A DNA stretch of 64,000 bases from PLOWO2-12-38-17 sp963709355. Its GTDB lineage: Bacteria > Planctomycetota > Brocadiia > Brocadiales > Brocadiaceae. The stretch spans positions 2,232,001 to 2,296,000 of the forward strand of contig CAVPVY010000005.1 in NCBI GenBank assembly GCA_963709355.1, in the 5' to 3' direction. Below, one piece after another: positions 6,761 through 16,175 of this stretch (the stretch's first letter is position 1; each line of letters opens with the position of its first letter). The notes beneath the pieces were generated by a model. That model saw only the letters and a program-made list of their open reading frames with translations, was not told where the DNA came from and did no database searches. Both the position numbers and the translations under genes were made by a program.

Positions 6761-9625
6761 ATGTACTCGAGAATTGAAATTTTTTTTAAAAACGAGATTC
6801 CTGACCCGATCGGAAATAATACAAAATCAGAAATGGCAGCTTTTGGTTTTTCTGGAATAGATACAATAAGGGTACATCAGGTATATATAATCTTTGGAAA
6901 TCTAAATAAAAACACACTCGATATCATCGCAGAAAAACTGCTGGCCGATACAGTCACCCAGCAATACAAGATTTCTGGACAAAAACCCCAAATTACAGAC
7001 GACGGGTCGTTTATTATAGAAATAACTCGTAAACCGGGCGTTATGGACCCAGTAGAACAATCTGTAATAAAGGCACTATGTGATATTGGAATAAAGGTAG
7101 AGGGCTTAAAGACTGCCCAGAAATATTTGATAAACGGGAAGATATCACGCGATTCAATTCATACAATAGCAACGAAGATACTGGCAAACACGAAAATTGA
7201 AGATATATATATTTATCCAGAAATACCAAATTACGAACATGGCAATATTCACTACTCCTTTAAAAAGAATATCGTACCAATACTAAACGCTGATAATAAA
7301 CAGCTGGAAGAAATAAGCGCATTAAGACAGCTATCCCTGAATCTTCATGAAATGCAAGCCATCCAGAAATATTACAAGTCTGTTAACCGAGAGCCTACGG
7401 ACATAGAACTCGAGACCATTGCACAGACGTGGTCTGAACACTGTGTCCACAAAACACTGAAAGGTATTATTGATTTCAATGGGGCAAAAATTGACAATCT
7501 CTTAAAAAATACCATCATGAAGGCAACGCAGGAACTGAATAAGCCCTGGTGTGTCTCCGTATTCAAAGATAATGCAGGTATAATTCAGTTTGACGATAAT
7601 TACAACATCTGCTTCAAGGTAGAAACACACAATCACCCATCCGCCATTGAGCCTTATGGTGGCGCCAATACCGGCGTCGGAGGGGTAATCAGGGATATAA
7701 TGGGTACAGGACTTGGAGGAAAACCAATCCTTAACACAGATGTGTTCTGTTTCGCCCCGCCAGATACACCTTCAGACAAAATTCCAAAAGGAGTTTTGCA
7801 TCCAAAAAGAATCTTCAGGGGGGTTGTCGCAGGCGTGAGGGACTACGGCAACCGTATGGGAATACCAACTGCAAATGGTGCAATTTTTTTCGACGAGCGT
7901 TACATAGGTAACCCGCTTGTTTACTGTGGAACAGTTGGCATCATACCAAAAGACAGATGCCAAAAAGATGCAAAATCAAACGACTTGATTGTTGTCGTTG
8001 GTGGAAGAACTGGACGCGATGGCATACACGGCGCAACATTCTCTTCTGCAGAGTTACACGAACAATCTGAACAGACCTCAGGCAGTGCCGTGCAGATTGG
8101 CAATGCAATAGCAGAAAAGGCGTTACTTGACGTCCTTTTAACAGCCAGAGATAGAGGACTATACAACTGTATTACCGACTGCGGCGCTGGCGGCTTATCA
8201 TCTGCCATAGGTGAAATGGGTCAGGAACTTGGCGCGATCGTATATCTGGAAAAGGTACCCCTCAAGTATGAAGGACTTTCTTATACAGAAATCTGGATAT
8301 CCGAGGCGCAGGAAAGGATGGTGCTTGCCGTGCCGCCAGAAAAAGAAAATGAACTCCTTGACCTTTTTAAAGCAGAAAATGTCGAAGCAACTATAATAGG
8401 CAGATTCACAAATGACAAAATATTGCGACTACAATTTAATTACAACACTGTTGGCAAATTAGAAATGGAATTCCTCCACAATGGCATACCAAGACTGGAA
8501 CGAAAAGCCACTTGGCGTAAATCCACATTTGAAGAACCTGTCTTACAGGAAAAAGACAACTACGGCGCAGACTTAAAAAGAATACTCTCTGCATGGAATG
8601 TATGCAGTAAAGAATGGGTAATACGCCAGTATGACCATGAGGTACAGGGAGGAAGTATTCTAAAACCGCTTCAGGGTATCAATAATGACGGGCCTGGAGA
8701 CGCATGTGTTATCACGCCTGTACTTGGCTCAAACAAAGGTATCATTGTATCTAACGGCATGAATCCGCTATACGGCGATATAGACACCTATCATATGGCT
8801 GCATCCTCTATTGACGAGGCGCTCAGGCAAATAATTGCCGTTGGTGGAAGCTTAAAGTGCGTGGCGCTCTTAGACAATTTCTGCTGGGGCAACACGAACA
8901 AACCCGACCGACTCGGCACTCTCGTGCGGGCAGCACAGGCTTGCTACGATACCGCCCTTGCATATGGGACACCATTTATCTCAGGAAAGGACAGCTTAAA
9001 TAACGAATTTGTTGCTGATAAAGAGACCTTCGTAATACCACCGACCTTACTCATCTCTGCCGTCTCAATAATAGAAGACGTAAGAAATGCCATATCAATG
9101 GATGTCAAGGAATCTGGCAACTTGATATATATTGTTGGTATTACCCATTCAGAGTTGGGCGGTTCACATTATTATCACATCAATGGATGCAAAGGAAACG
9201 ATGTCCCAAAGGTAGACACATTACTTGGGAAAAGAATCATGGACACATTATCACAGGCCACAAAACTTAGACTCGTAAGGTCTTGCCATGACTGTTCCGA
9301 AGGTGGCATTGCCGTAGCTGTTGCTGAAATGGCATTTGCAGGCGGATTCGGTATGATGCTTAATCTTTCTGCAATACCAACAGAAGGTCACATCCATAGA
9401 AACGAGACCCTTCTCTTTTCTGAATCAAACACGCGTTTTGTTGTTGAAATACAACCTGAGCATCAAAAACAATTCGAAAATATCGTGAAGGATATCCCGT
9501 ATGGATTACTGGGAAAGGTATCATCTGAACCGTTTCTTAAAATATATGGCTCTAACAATAAACTTGTTATTAATGAAAGCATTCTCGCTCTCAAAGAGGC
9601 ATGGCAATCGCCTCTCAGGTGGTAA
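6761..9625 (+). CDS. purL: Phosphoribosylformylglycinamidine synthase, PurS-PurL fusion
   Basis: 954 residues, intermediate between small PurL (about 740) and the large PurL that includes a glutaminase (about 1,300). Residues 1 to about 180 contain two tandem PurS-like units: the first begins SRIEIFFKNEIPDP, the second IIEITRKPGVMDPVEQS. The PurL synthetase core follows, with TWSEHCVHKT, KVETHNHPSAIEPYGGA, the GGRTGRDGIHGA loop and the second ATPase half with ISGKDSLNNEF. It makes FGAM from FGAR in purine synthesis, taking ammonia from a separate PurQ. The gene lies 3 nt after tyrA. purQ is found 0.9 kb downstream, after the SYLF gene. Confidence 0.94.
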   Translation: MYSRIEIFFKNEIPDPIGNNTKSEMAAFGFSGIDTIRVHQVYIIFGNLNKNTLDIIAEKLLADTVTQQYKISGQKPQITDDGSFIIEITRKPGVMDPVEQSVIKALCDIGIKVEGLKTAQKYLINGKISRDSIHTIATKILANTKIEDIYIYPEIPNYEHGNIHYSFKKNIVPILNADNKQLEEISALRQLSLNLHEMQAIQKYYKSVNREPTDIELETIAQTWSEHCVHKTLKGIIDFNGAKIDNLLKNTIMKATQELNKPWCVSVFKDNAGIIQFDDNYNICFKVETHNHPSAIEPYGGANTGVGGVIRDIMGTGLGGKPILNTDVFCFAPPDTPSDKIPKGVLHPKRIFRGVVAGVRDYGNRMGIPTANGAIFFDERYIGNPLVYCGTVGIIPKDRCQKDAKSNDLIVVVGGRTGRDGIHGATFSSAELHEQSEQTSGSAVQIGNAIAEKALLDVLLTARDRGLYNCITDCGAGGLSSAIGEMGQELGAIVYLEKVPLKYEGLSYTEIWISEAQERMVLAVPPEKENELLDLFKAENVEATIIGRFTNDKILRLQFNYNTVGKLEMEFLHNGIPRLERKATWRKSTFEEPVLQEKDNYGADLKRILSAWNVCSKEWVIRQYDHEVQGGSILKPLQGINNDGPGDACVITPVLGSNKGIIVSNGMNPLYGDIDTYHMAASSIDEALRQIIAVGGSLKCVALLDNFCWGNTNKPDRLGTLVRAAQACYDTALAYGTPFISGKDSLNNEFVADKETFVIPPTLLISAVSIIEDVRNAISMDVKESGNLIYIVGITHSELGGSHYYHINGCKGNDVPKVDTLLGKRIMDTLSQATKLRLVRSCHDCSEGGIAVAVAEMAFAGGFGMMLNLSAIPTEGHIHRNETLLFSESNTRFVVEIQPEHQKQFENIVKDIPYGLLGKVSSEPFLKIYGSNNKLVINESILALKEAWQSPLRW

Positions 9626-9711
9626 AACATATTGTACATTTATTAAACAAATATGGGGCTTAGAATAATTCAATTAACTAAATTTTTGATAAACTTTAAG
9701 GAGGTCTTTTT

Positions 9712-10275
9712 ATGAAGAAAACAATAACTGCAGGCATTGTTGCAACCATATCAACAGCTTTGTTTTTTACACCTGCATACGCAGGCTGGAAACCGTCAAA
9801 GTCCGATACAACAGAAACTCCTAATGTTGAGAACAAAGTTGTTGCAGAAACCATTGCGGCATTCAAAGAAAAAGACCCTGGCATGGCTGTCTTCTTTGAA
9901 AAGGCTTACGGCTATGCCGTGTTCCCTAAAGTTGGAAAAGGTGGGATTGGCATTGGGGGCGCTCACGGCAAGGGAGAGGTTTACGAACAGGGGAAATTAA
10001 TCGGCACTTCAAGCCTGACACAGGTAACTATTGGTTTCCAATTTGGTGGACAGTCATACAGTGAGATTATCTTTTTCAAAGATAAAGAAGCGCTGGAGCG
10101 TTTCAAGGGTGGTAATTTTGAATTAGGTGCGCAGGCATCCGCCGTTGCGGCATCGGCAGGGGCTTCTTCTAACGCAGGTTACGAAAATGGCGTTGCAATC
10201 TTTACTTTGGCTAAACTTGGACTGATGTACGAGGCATCCGTTGGAGGACAAAAGTTTAGTTTCAAGGCAAAATGA
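9712..10275 (+). CDS. SYLF/Ysc84-domain lipid-binding protein, exported
   Basis: 187 residues. It has a Sec signal peptide (MKKTITAGIVATIS.., cleavage near AYAG, about residue 25). The rest matches the SYLF (Ysc84/DUF500) pattern: AYGYAVFPKVGKGGIGIGG, a glycine-rich stretch, FGGQSYSEIIFF and ASAGASSNAGYENGVAIF. In eukaryotes the domain binds phosphoinositides; in bacteria it is a periplasmic or outer-membrane associated protein of unknown exact role. A strong Shine-Dalgarno (AAGGAGGT) precedes the ATG. It sits between purL and purQ without an evident link to purine synthesis. Confidence 0.85.
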   Translation: MKKTITAGIVATISTALFFTPAYAGWKPSKSDTTETPNVENKVVAETIAAFKEKDPGMAVFFEKAYGYAVFPKVGKGGIGIGGAHGKGEVYEQGKLIGTSSLTQVTIGFQFGGQSYSEIIFFKDKEALERFKGGNFELGAQASAVAASAGASSNAGYENGVAIFTLAKLGLMYEASVGGQKFSFKAK

Positions 10276-10482
10276 TTTTTGGTGTAGAGATGCGCACGCC
10301 GTGCATCTCAACATCCTGCCATGTAACAATACAAATAGGATGGTTTAAGCAATACGAACCCACCAGTTATAAATATCAATAAGAATTTAGTATTGCCAAG
10401 TTTCTGCGCTAATCAAGGAAACTAATCTTGTTCTTTAATTTGAAAAGAAAATTGTAAACACTCGCTTTGAAGTAAGACATGT

Positions 10483-10510
10483 TTGAATAAACAAAATTAT
10501 TTGTTATAAT
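10483..10510 (+). promoter_or_regulatory. Probable purQ promoter
   Basis: TTGAAT, 16-nt spacer, perfect TATAAT; expected start near 10517, about 40 nt before the purQ ATG. It suggests purQ is transcribed on its own rather than from the purL promoter. Confidence 0.5.
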
Positions 10511-10557
10511 ACTCCAATTTAAAATATCGCTGAATTTTACAGGGTGTACTATAAAGA

Positions 10558-10896
10558 ATGACTGTGCCAAAGGTATTAATTCTCAGAACTGCTGGGACAA
10601 ATTGTGATAACGAGACCCGATATGCCCTTGAAAAGGCAGGGGTAAGTGTGGATATTGTTCATATTAATACACTCCTTGCAAACAAAAGACTGCTTAAGGA
10701 TTACCAGATACTAGCGTTACCCGGTGGCTTTACTTACGGAGATGACGTTTCTGCAGGAAAGATACTGGCAAATCAAATCAAATACAATCTTGAGGATGAG
10801 ATTAAAAATTTTATTAATGAAAAGAAATTAATCCTTGGCATATGCAACGGAGTTCCAGGTTTTGACAAAGGCAGGTTTGTTGCCATCACTAAATAA
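10558..10896 (+). pseudogene. purQ: PurQ, N-terminal part (frameshifted gene)
   Basis: Class I glutamine amidotransferase part of FGAM synthase. The frame reads VLILRTAGTNCDNETRYALE, then LPGGFTYGDDVSAGKILANQ, and reaches the nucleophile in LGICNG. Just after this the frame is lost: one extra base at about 10852 turns the expected CNGFQVLTKAGLLP into GVPGFDKGRF, and the frame stops at 10896. The rest of PurQ continues in the next frame from 10853. The joined product would be about 261 residues, normal for this PurQ type. This is either a real mutation or a base error in the assembly; all catalytic residues are otherwise kept. Confidence 0.88.
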
Positions 10897-11344
10897 AGAG
10901 CAACAGGAGGCGACTTTAACCTATAACGATTCTAATAAATTCGAGGCGCGCTGGGTCTACCTGAAAGTATGCTCAAATAAATCAATGTTTATCAGGAACG
11001 AAGATGTATCAAATATATATCTACCCGTTGCGCATGGCGAGGGGAAGTTTATTACAAGAGATGAAATCCTTTTGAGCAGAATAAAGGCAAATCATCAGAT
11101 TGTATTCAAGTATGTAAATGAGCAGGGCGAAGAGGCTGGTTATCCATGGAATCCTAACGGTTCAATAGAAAATATAGCCGGCATATGCGATGAAACCGGT
11201 CAGATTCTGGGCATGATGCCACACCCAGAAAGACACATCAAACCAACTCAACACCCACGCTGGACACGCAACGGACCGAAAGAATACGGAGACGGTTTTT
11301 TAATCTTTAAAAATGCAGTAAATTATGTTAAATCTAATTTCTAA
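10853..11344 (+). pseudogene. purQ: PurQ, C-terminal part (frameshifted gene)
   Basis: Continuation of PurQ in the +1 frame, beginning FQVLTKAGLLP directly after the CNG nucleophile motif of the upstream part. It carries the domain's later marks: LPVAHGEGKF, the His/Glu pair of the catalytic triad in MMPHPERH, and a C-terminal YGDGFLIFKNAV. A TTG at 10835 could in principle open this frame but would give a protein without the nucleophilic Cys. It belongs with the upstream fragment as one gene supplying ammonia to PurL. Confidence 0.88.
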
Positions 11345-11369
11345 ATTTTGTCAAGAAGCTTAAAATTAG

Positions 11370-11455
11370 GTTCTTCGCTCCGCTCAGATTGACATCTTTA
11401 TATACATTGCCTTTTGCACGGTGTCATGCTGAACGCAGTGAAGAGCATCTCTTTT
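11370..11455. repeat. Inverted-repeat element (ttcttcgc..ctcag type)
   Basis: Left arm TTCTTCGCTCCGCTCAGATT and right arm TGCTGAACGCAGTGAAGAGC form an imperfect inverted repeat of about 25 bp around an AT-rich centre. Degenerate relatives lie at 2880-2935 and 15968-16135. It has no coding content and looks like a small dispersed element. Confidence 0.6.
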
Positions 11456-11528
11456 TTAAAAGATAGAATTTCTTTAACATTTAAATAAAACACTACATTT
11501 ATAAACCTGAATGTGGAGAAGGGAAAAT

Positions 11529-12023
11529 ATGCATAAAGTAGTTGTTTCAGACAAAGAAAGTGCTGTATCAGTTGATCTTACTAAATGTCAGAATATCCTT
11601 TCTAAATATAATCAAGCAACCCCTGCAGACCTCATTCATATATTACAACAGATGCAGGAGAGTTATGGTTATTTACCAAAGGATGTGATAGAAGAGATAA
11701 CAACAAGAACGCGTATCCCATTAAGCAAGATTTATGGAGTTGTTACATTTTATTCACAATTCTCTTTGATACCGAGAGGCAAACATACTATCAAGGTCTG
11801 CATAGGCACTGCCTGCCATATCAAGGGGGCACCTGATATAAAGAAAAAGATTACAGAAATCCTTCATATTAACGAAAGAGAAACAACAAATGATTACAAA
11901 TTTACATATGAACCTGTAGCATGTCTGGGGACATGTTTCCTTGCACCTATTATGATGATAGACGAAAGGTATTACGGGAAATTAACCACTGAGAAAACAG
12001 AGACTATTCTGAAGAGTTACTAA
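11529..12023 (+). CDS. NuoE-like [2Fe-2S] subunit, detached copy
   Basis: 164 residues from the ATG at 11529, chosen because GGAGAAGGG sits just before it; an in-frame ATG at 11511 lies upstream of that site. The thioredoxin-like [2Fe-2S] fold keeps all four ligands: CIGTAC and CLGTC. It partners NuoF-type flavoproteins in complex I, NAD-dependent formate dehydrogenases and bifurcating hydrogenases. It lies 20 nt before a NuoF-like gene and about 42 kb from the main nuo operon, which has its own nuoE. With no hydrogenase or formate dehydrogenase subunit beside it, the complex it serves cannot be named. Confidence 0.88.
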   Translation: MHKVVVSDKESAVSVDLTKCQNILSKYNQATPADLIHILQQMQESYGYLPKDVIEEITTRTRIPLSKIYGVVTFYSQFSLIPRGKHTIKVCIGTACHIKGAPDIKKKITEILHINERETTNDYKFTYEPVACLGTCFLAPIMMIDERYYGKLTTEKTETILKSY

Positions 12024-12043
12024 AGAGTGAAGGAGAAGTTATA

Positions 12044-13720
12044 TTGAAGAGATTAGAAAATACTGAAGAGCTTGTAAAGTTCAGAAAATCAATTGAAACA
12101 GAACATAGCCCTGACATGATACGGATATTCATTTGCACTACGGGTTGCAGGGCGCTTGGCGCTGAAGAAGTATACAACGCCTTCAAGTCAGAAATAAAAA
12201 AGCAATCCCTTGAGAACAAGGTAGAGGTCGTAGATACGGGATGCCAGGGTCTGTGCGCAAGGGCTCCGGTCTTAACCATAGAACCAATGGGGATATTTTA
12301 TGGCAGGGCAACTGAAACTGATGTTCCTGAAATCATATCCCGAACCATCCTGAAAGGCGAGATTATTGAACGGCTCTGTTATACAGAAGCAGGAAAGCGT
12401 ATTCCTTACATCAAGGATATACCATTTTATGGTAAGCAGAAAAAAATTGTATTAAAGAACTGCGGCAATATAAACCCAAAGAACATAAATGAATATATCC
12501 TGAGAGAAGGTTATGCAGCAATCTCAAAGGTTCTTACCGGTATGACTCCTGATGAAGTAATAAACGAAATAAAGAACTCTGGTCTCCGCGGCAGGGGCGG
12601 TGCGGGATTCCCTACAGGTAATAAATGGGAATTTGTCAGAAAGGCCGCTGGAGATATAAAATATATCATCTGTAATGGAGATGAAGGCGATCCAGGCGCC
12701 TTTATGGACCGTGCAGTACTAGAAGGCGACCCCCATTCTGTGATAGAGGGGATGCTCGTTGGAGCTTATGCAATTGGTTCTAGAAAAGGAATTATCTATG
12801 TGCGCGCAGAGTATCCCATTGCTGTAGAACATTTAAAAATAGCCATAGAACAAGCAAGAAACCTTGGGTTACTGGGCGAAAACATCTTTAGTACAAATTT
12901 TAGTTTTGACCTGGATATTAAGATGGGCGCCGGCGCATTTGTATGCGGAGAAGAAACAGCCCTGATTGCCTCAATCGAAGGAAAACGTGGTATGCCACGT
13001 CCACGTCCGCCTTTCCCGGCAACAAGCGGTCTCTGGGGGAAACCTACAAACATCAACAATGTTGAAACATTTGCAAATGTGCCTGTCGTAATACTCAGGG
13101 GTTCTGAATTCTTTAAATCCGTAGGAACGCAAACCAGTAAGGGCACAAAGATATTTGCCCTTGCAGGAAATGTAAAGAATACCGGGCTTGTTGAAGTACC
13201 GATGGGTACCACGCTCCGTGAGATCGTCTTTGACATCGGCGGCGGCGTACCAGGAAGGAGAAAATTCAAGGCTGCACAAATGGGTGGTCCCTCGGGTGGC
13301 TGTGTACCCGCCCAGCATCTCGACCTTCAAATTGACTATGAAACGGTAAAAGAAGTTGGCGCAATAATGGGTTCAGGGGGGCTCATTGTTATGGATGACT
13401 CTACATCAATGGTTGAAATCGCGCGATATTTTATGGAATTCTGCAAGGATGAATCTTGCGGGAAGTGCGTTCCATGCAGAATCGGTACAAAAAGAATGCT
13501 AGACATCCTTACCCGTATCACAAAGGGAGAAGGAAAAAAAGAGGATATCAGTCTGTTAAAAGAACTGGCTGAGGTAACACAAACAGCGTCACTATGCGGA
13601 TTGGGGCAAACGGCTGCAAATCCTGTTCTTTCAACCATACGGTACTATATTAACGAATACGAAGAATTAATTGACAAAAAACATGCACAGGCAGACACAC
13701 AACAGACGCCGGCAAAATAA
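12044..13720 (+). CDS. NuoF-like NADH-oxidising flavoprotein subunit, detached copy
   Basis: 558 residues, TTG start supported by AGGAGAAG 5-6 nt upstream. Order: N-terminal thioredoxin-like [2Fe-2S] domain (CTTGC, TGCQGLCARAP), FMN/NADH-binding core (SGLRGRGGAGFPTGNKW; CNGDEGDPGAFMDR), SLBB-like segment and the [4Fe-4S] motif ESCGKCVPCRIGT. Unlike the NuoF of the main operon it lacks a C-terminal ferredoxin domain. It would accept or donate NADH electrons and hand them on via NuoE2. The pair may form a diaphorase module for a formate dehydrogenase, hydrogenase or a second complex I. The following genes are signalling genes, so context does not decide. Confidence 0.9.
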   Translation: MKRLENTEELVKFRKSIETEHSPDMIRIFICTTGCRALGAEEVYNAFKSEIKKQSLENKVEVVDTGCQGLCARAPVLTIEPMGIFYGRATETDVPEIISRTILKGEIIERLCYTEAGKRIPYIKDIPFYGKQKKIVLKNCGNINPKNINEYILREGYAAISKVLTGMTPDEVINEIKNSGLRGRGGAGFPTGNKWEFVRKAAGDIKYIICNGDEGDPGAFMDRAVLEGDPHSVIEGMLVGAYAIGSRKGIIYVRAEYPIAVEHLKIAIEQARNLGLLGENIFSTNFSFDLDIKMGAGAFVCGEETALIASIEGKRGMPRPRPPFPATSGLWGKPTNINNVETFANVPVVILRGSEFFKSVGTQTSKGTKIFALAGNVKNTGLVEVPMGTTLREIVFDIGGGVPGRRKFKAAQMGGPSGGCVPAQHLDLQIDYETVKEVGAIMGSGGLIVMDDSTSMVEIARYFMEFCKDESCGKCVPCRIGTKRMLDILTRITKGEGKKEDISLLKELAEVTQTASLCGLGQTAANPVLSTIRYYINEYEELIDKKHAQADTQQTPAK

Positions 13721-14000
13721 AAGGATAGATAAATTTTATGAATAATAAGAAGCTAAATCACCTTACGCTGTTTTCTAACATGGATGCATTGGATAAATTT
13801 GAAATGTTTGTTATAATTAAAAATAAATTTTTATTGGCGGTAAACCCTAAGATTCTTTTCAATTTTATCTGATACAAACCCGTCATTTGAACATACAACA
13901 CAGTGATTGATTCCAGCTCTTAGGTAATTGCACTAATACCAGAATTCAACCTGTTTTCTTATAACTACCCAGAGAAGAATTTTTTACAGGATACATCAAT

Positions 14001-15932
14001 ATGAAGGTACTCATAATTGGTGCAGGCAAGGGTGGAACAGCCCTCTTACCTATCTTATACGAAGACAAGGAAATTGATATCGTTGGGGTGGTTGACAATA
14101 ATCGTGAGGCCGAGGGAATGAAGCTTGCAAAGCAATACAATATACCAATCTACACAGATTATGAAGCCTTAATAAGGAGGGAAGACCTTAACGTCATTAT
14201 TAACGTTACAATGAATCCGCGAGTACTTGCTGACATTGAAAGAAACAAGAATACAAATACTGAAATACTTGGCGGTTTAAGCGCAAAACTATTGTGGGGT
14301 CTGGTTGAAGAAAGGAAGAAGAAAGAGGAGGAGATTCAAAAAAGCCTTTCTGAACAAAAAGCCTTGTATCGTATCGGAATTATGATTTCTTCTGCAACAG
14401 ATATGAACGATGTATTCCAAACAATTGTTCGCAGTGGACTCGAAGTGACAAATACCCAGGCAGGCAGCCTTGCCTTATACGACGAAAAAAAGAATGAGCT
14501 TGAGCTTGCCGCCGTATATGGTTTCAGCCCAGAGTTCTCTGTAAAGGCGTCACGCTGGAAGGTAAGACCCGGAGGGCTTACTGAAAGAATCCTTTCCCAG
14601 AGACAGCCAATCGTTGTGTCTGACATTACCAAAGAGTCTTCCCTGGACACACGGATTATTCTGGCTGAAGGCATTCGTTCTCTGGTTGCCACACCCCTAT
14701 GCACTGAAGGCAAAATTGTCGGTATTCTTTATGTGGATGACTTCAAACCGCGTTCTTTTACACAAAGGGACATTTCAATACTTGAACTCCTTGCAACACA
14801 GGCAAGTATAGCTATCAAAAAAGCAAAAACACGCGAGCAACTTGAACTGAAAAACCAGGCTCTCAAAAGAACCACGGACTATTTACAAAACATACTGGAT
14901 AACTCTGCTGATATGATTATTACCACGGATACTAAAAACAATGTGGTTGAATTCAACAAAGGCGCCGAAGATATACTTGGATACAAACAAGGCGAGACCG
15001 TCGGAAGACCTTTATCAGAATTCTTTGCAAATCCTGATCATAGCAATTCCCTTTTAGAAAGAGTCAAGCAGGAAGGAAAGATCTCAAATCATGAAACGCA
15101 AGTCATTACAAAGCAAAAAAAGATTATTGATATTAATCTTACATTATCCCAACTTAAAGACAGTACGGGGAATATGATGGGAACTGTAGGAATCAGTAAG
15201 GATATAACAGAATTCAAAAGAACTCAGGCGCAACTCATCCAGGCAGGGAAGCTTGCCGGCATAGGTCAATTAGCCGCAGGTATTGCCCATGAAATCAATA
15301 ACCCTTTAAGCGGTGTACTGGGATATGCAAAAAGGCTTTTAAAAAAAGCTGAAGATGAAGATTTCAAAAAAATAACCGTACTTGAATCTTTTTCAAACGA
15401 AATAAAACTGATAGTTGATTCCGCCCTGAGGTGTAAAAAAATCATTGAGGGTCTTTTAAAATTCTCACGTACCTCAGAGACAATAAGCACAGTAAATATT
15501 AATGAGGTATTAGATGAATCTCTTGTACTTTTTGGAAACCAACTGACATCACAAAATATTGAACTGTTAAAGATTCTGAACCCTGAAATACCAGGCATCT
15601 CAGCTAATCATACTCAGATACAGCAGGTTTTCACCGATATAATAATAAATGCAATACAGGCTATGCCCAGAGGAGGTAAACTGACAATCATTACAAGGGC
15701 GGTGAACTCATCCGTTATTGAAATAGAATTTACAGACACAGGAGAGGGTATACCCAAAGAAAACCTGACCAAGATTTTTGAGCCTTTTTTCACCACACGT
15801 GAGCCCGGCAAAGGAACAGGGCTTGGTTTATACATGATTTACAGGATTTTACAGGAACATCACGGGCGTATAGATGTTAAAAGCGAGTTAGGCAAAGGGG
15901 CAACTTTTATTATAACTTTACCATGTAAATAA
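14001..15932 (+). CDS. Sensor histidine kinase: Rossmann-GAF-PAS-HisKA-HATPase
   Basis: 643 residues. Residues 1 to about 100 look like a dinucleotide-binding Rossmann fold (MKVLIIGAGKGGTALLPIL, then IDIVGVVDNN and VIINVT). A coiled linker (EERKKKEEEIQ) leads to a GAF domain (about 120-275) and a PAS domain (about 290-410). The kinase core has the H-box AAGIAHEINNPLSG, N-box, DTGEGIP and GKGTGLGLYM. There is no membrane segment, so it is cytoplasmic. The Rossmann unit in front of a kinase is unusual and could sense a nucleotide cofactor such as NAD(H); this is inference. The double-receiver regulator 240 nt downstream is the likely partner. Confidence 0.9.
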   Translation: MKVLIIGAGKGGTALLPILYEDKEIDIVGVVDNNREAEGMKLAKQYNIPIYTDYEALIRREDLNVIINVTMNPRVLADIERNKNTNTEILGGLSAKLLWGLVEERKKKEEEIQKSLSEQKALYRIGIMISSATDMNDVFQTIVRSGLEVTNTQAGSLALYDEKKNELELAAVYGFSPEFSVKASRWKVRPGGLTERILSQRQPIVVSDITKESSLDTRIILAEGIRSLVATPLCTEGKIVGILYVDDFKPRSFTQRDISILELLATQASIAIKKAKTREQLELKNQALKRTTDYLQNILDNSADMIITTDTKNNVVEFNKGAEDILGYKQGETVGRPLSEFFANPDHSNSLLERVKQEGKISNHETQVITKQKKIIDINLTLSQLKDSTGNMMGTVGISKDITEFKRTQAQLIQAGKLAGIGQLAAGIAHEINNPLSGVLGYAKRLLKKAEDEDFKKITVLESFSNEIKLIVDSALRCKKIIEGLLKFSRTSETISTVNINEVLDESLVLFGNQLTSQNIELLKILNPEIPGISANHTQIQQVFTDIIINAIQAMPRGGKLTIITRAVNSSVIEIEFTDTGEGIPKENLTKIFEPFFTTREPGKGTGLGLYMIYRILQEHHGRIDVKSELGKGATFIITLPCK

Positions 15933-15967
15933 CCGCAGAGATACACGTGGGGCATCTTTACAATAAT

Positions 15968-16135
15968 ATTAAACTAGATTCTTCGTGGAACCTGCCCTGA
16001 GTTTAAGAAAGAAATATTCCGCTTGTGCTCAGCATGACAAATACGAAGGGCTCAGAATGACAATTTTACATCGTGTGGCATTCTTAAGAGCCTGTCCTGC
16101 GCAAAGCGTAAGGAAGAGGGCGGCTGAAGAATCTA
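15968..16135. repeat. Degenerate inverted-repeat cluster
   Basis: Bounded by AGATTCTTC and GAAGAATCT, with internal units CTCAGCATGACA and CTCAGAATGACA. It is the largest of three related intergenic elements in the window and fills most of the gap between the kinase and the response regulator. Confidence 0.5.
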
Positions 16136-16175
16136 AAATTGAAATTACTTAACATTAAATTACGGAGGAAATGTC

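Noticed and set aside
10835..11344. Independent gene starting at TTG 10835
   Set aside because: It would lack the PurQ nucleophile; the frame is better explained as the second half of a frameshifted purQ.
13738..13872. 44-codon open frame after nuoF2 (MNNKKLNHLTLF...)
   Set aside because: AT-rich, only a weakly placed AAGGAT upstream, no recognisable pattern; could be real but cannot be supported.
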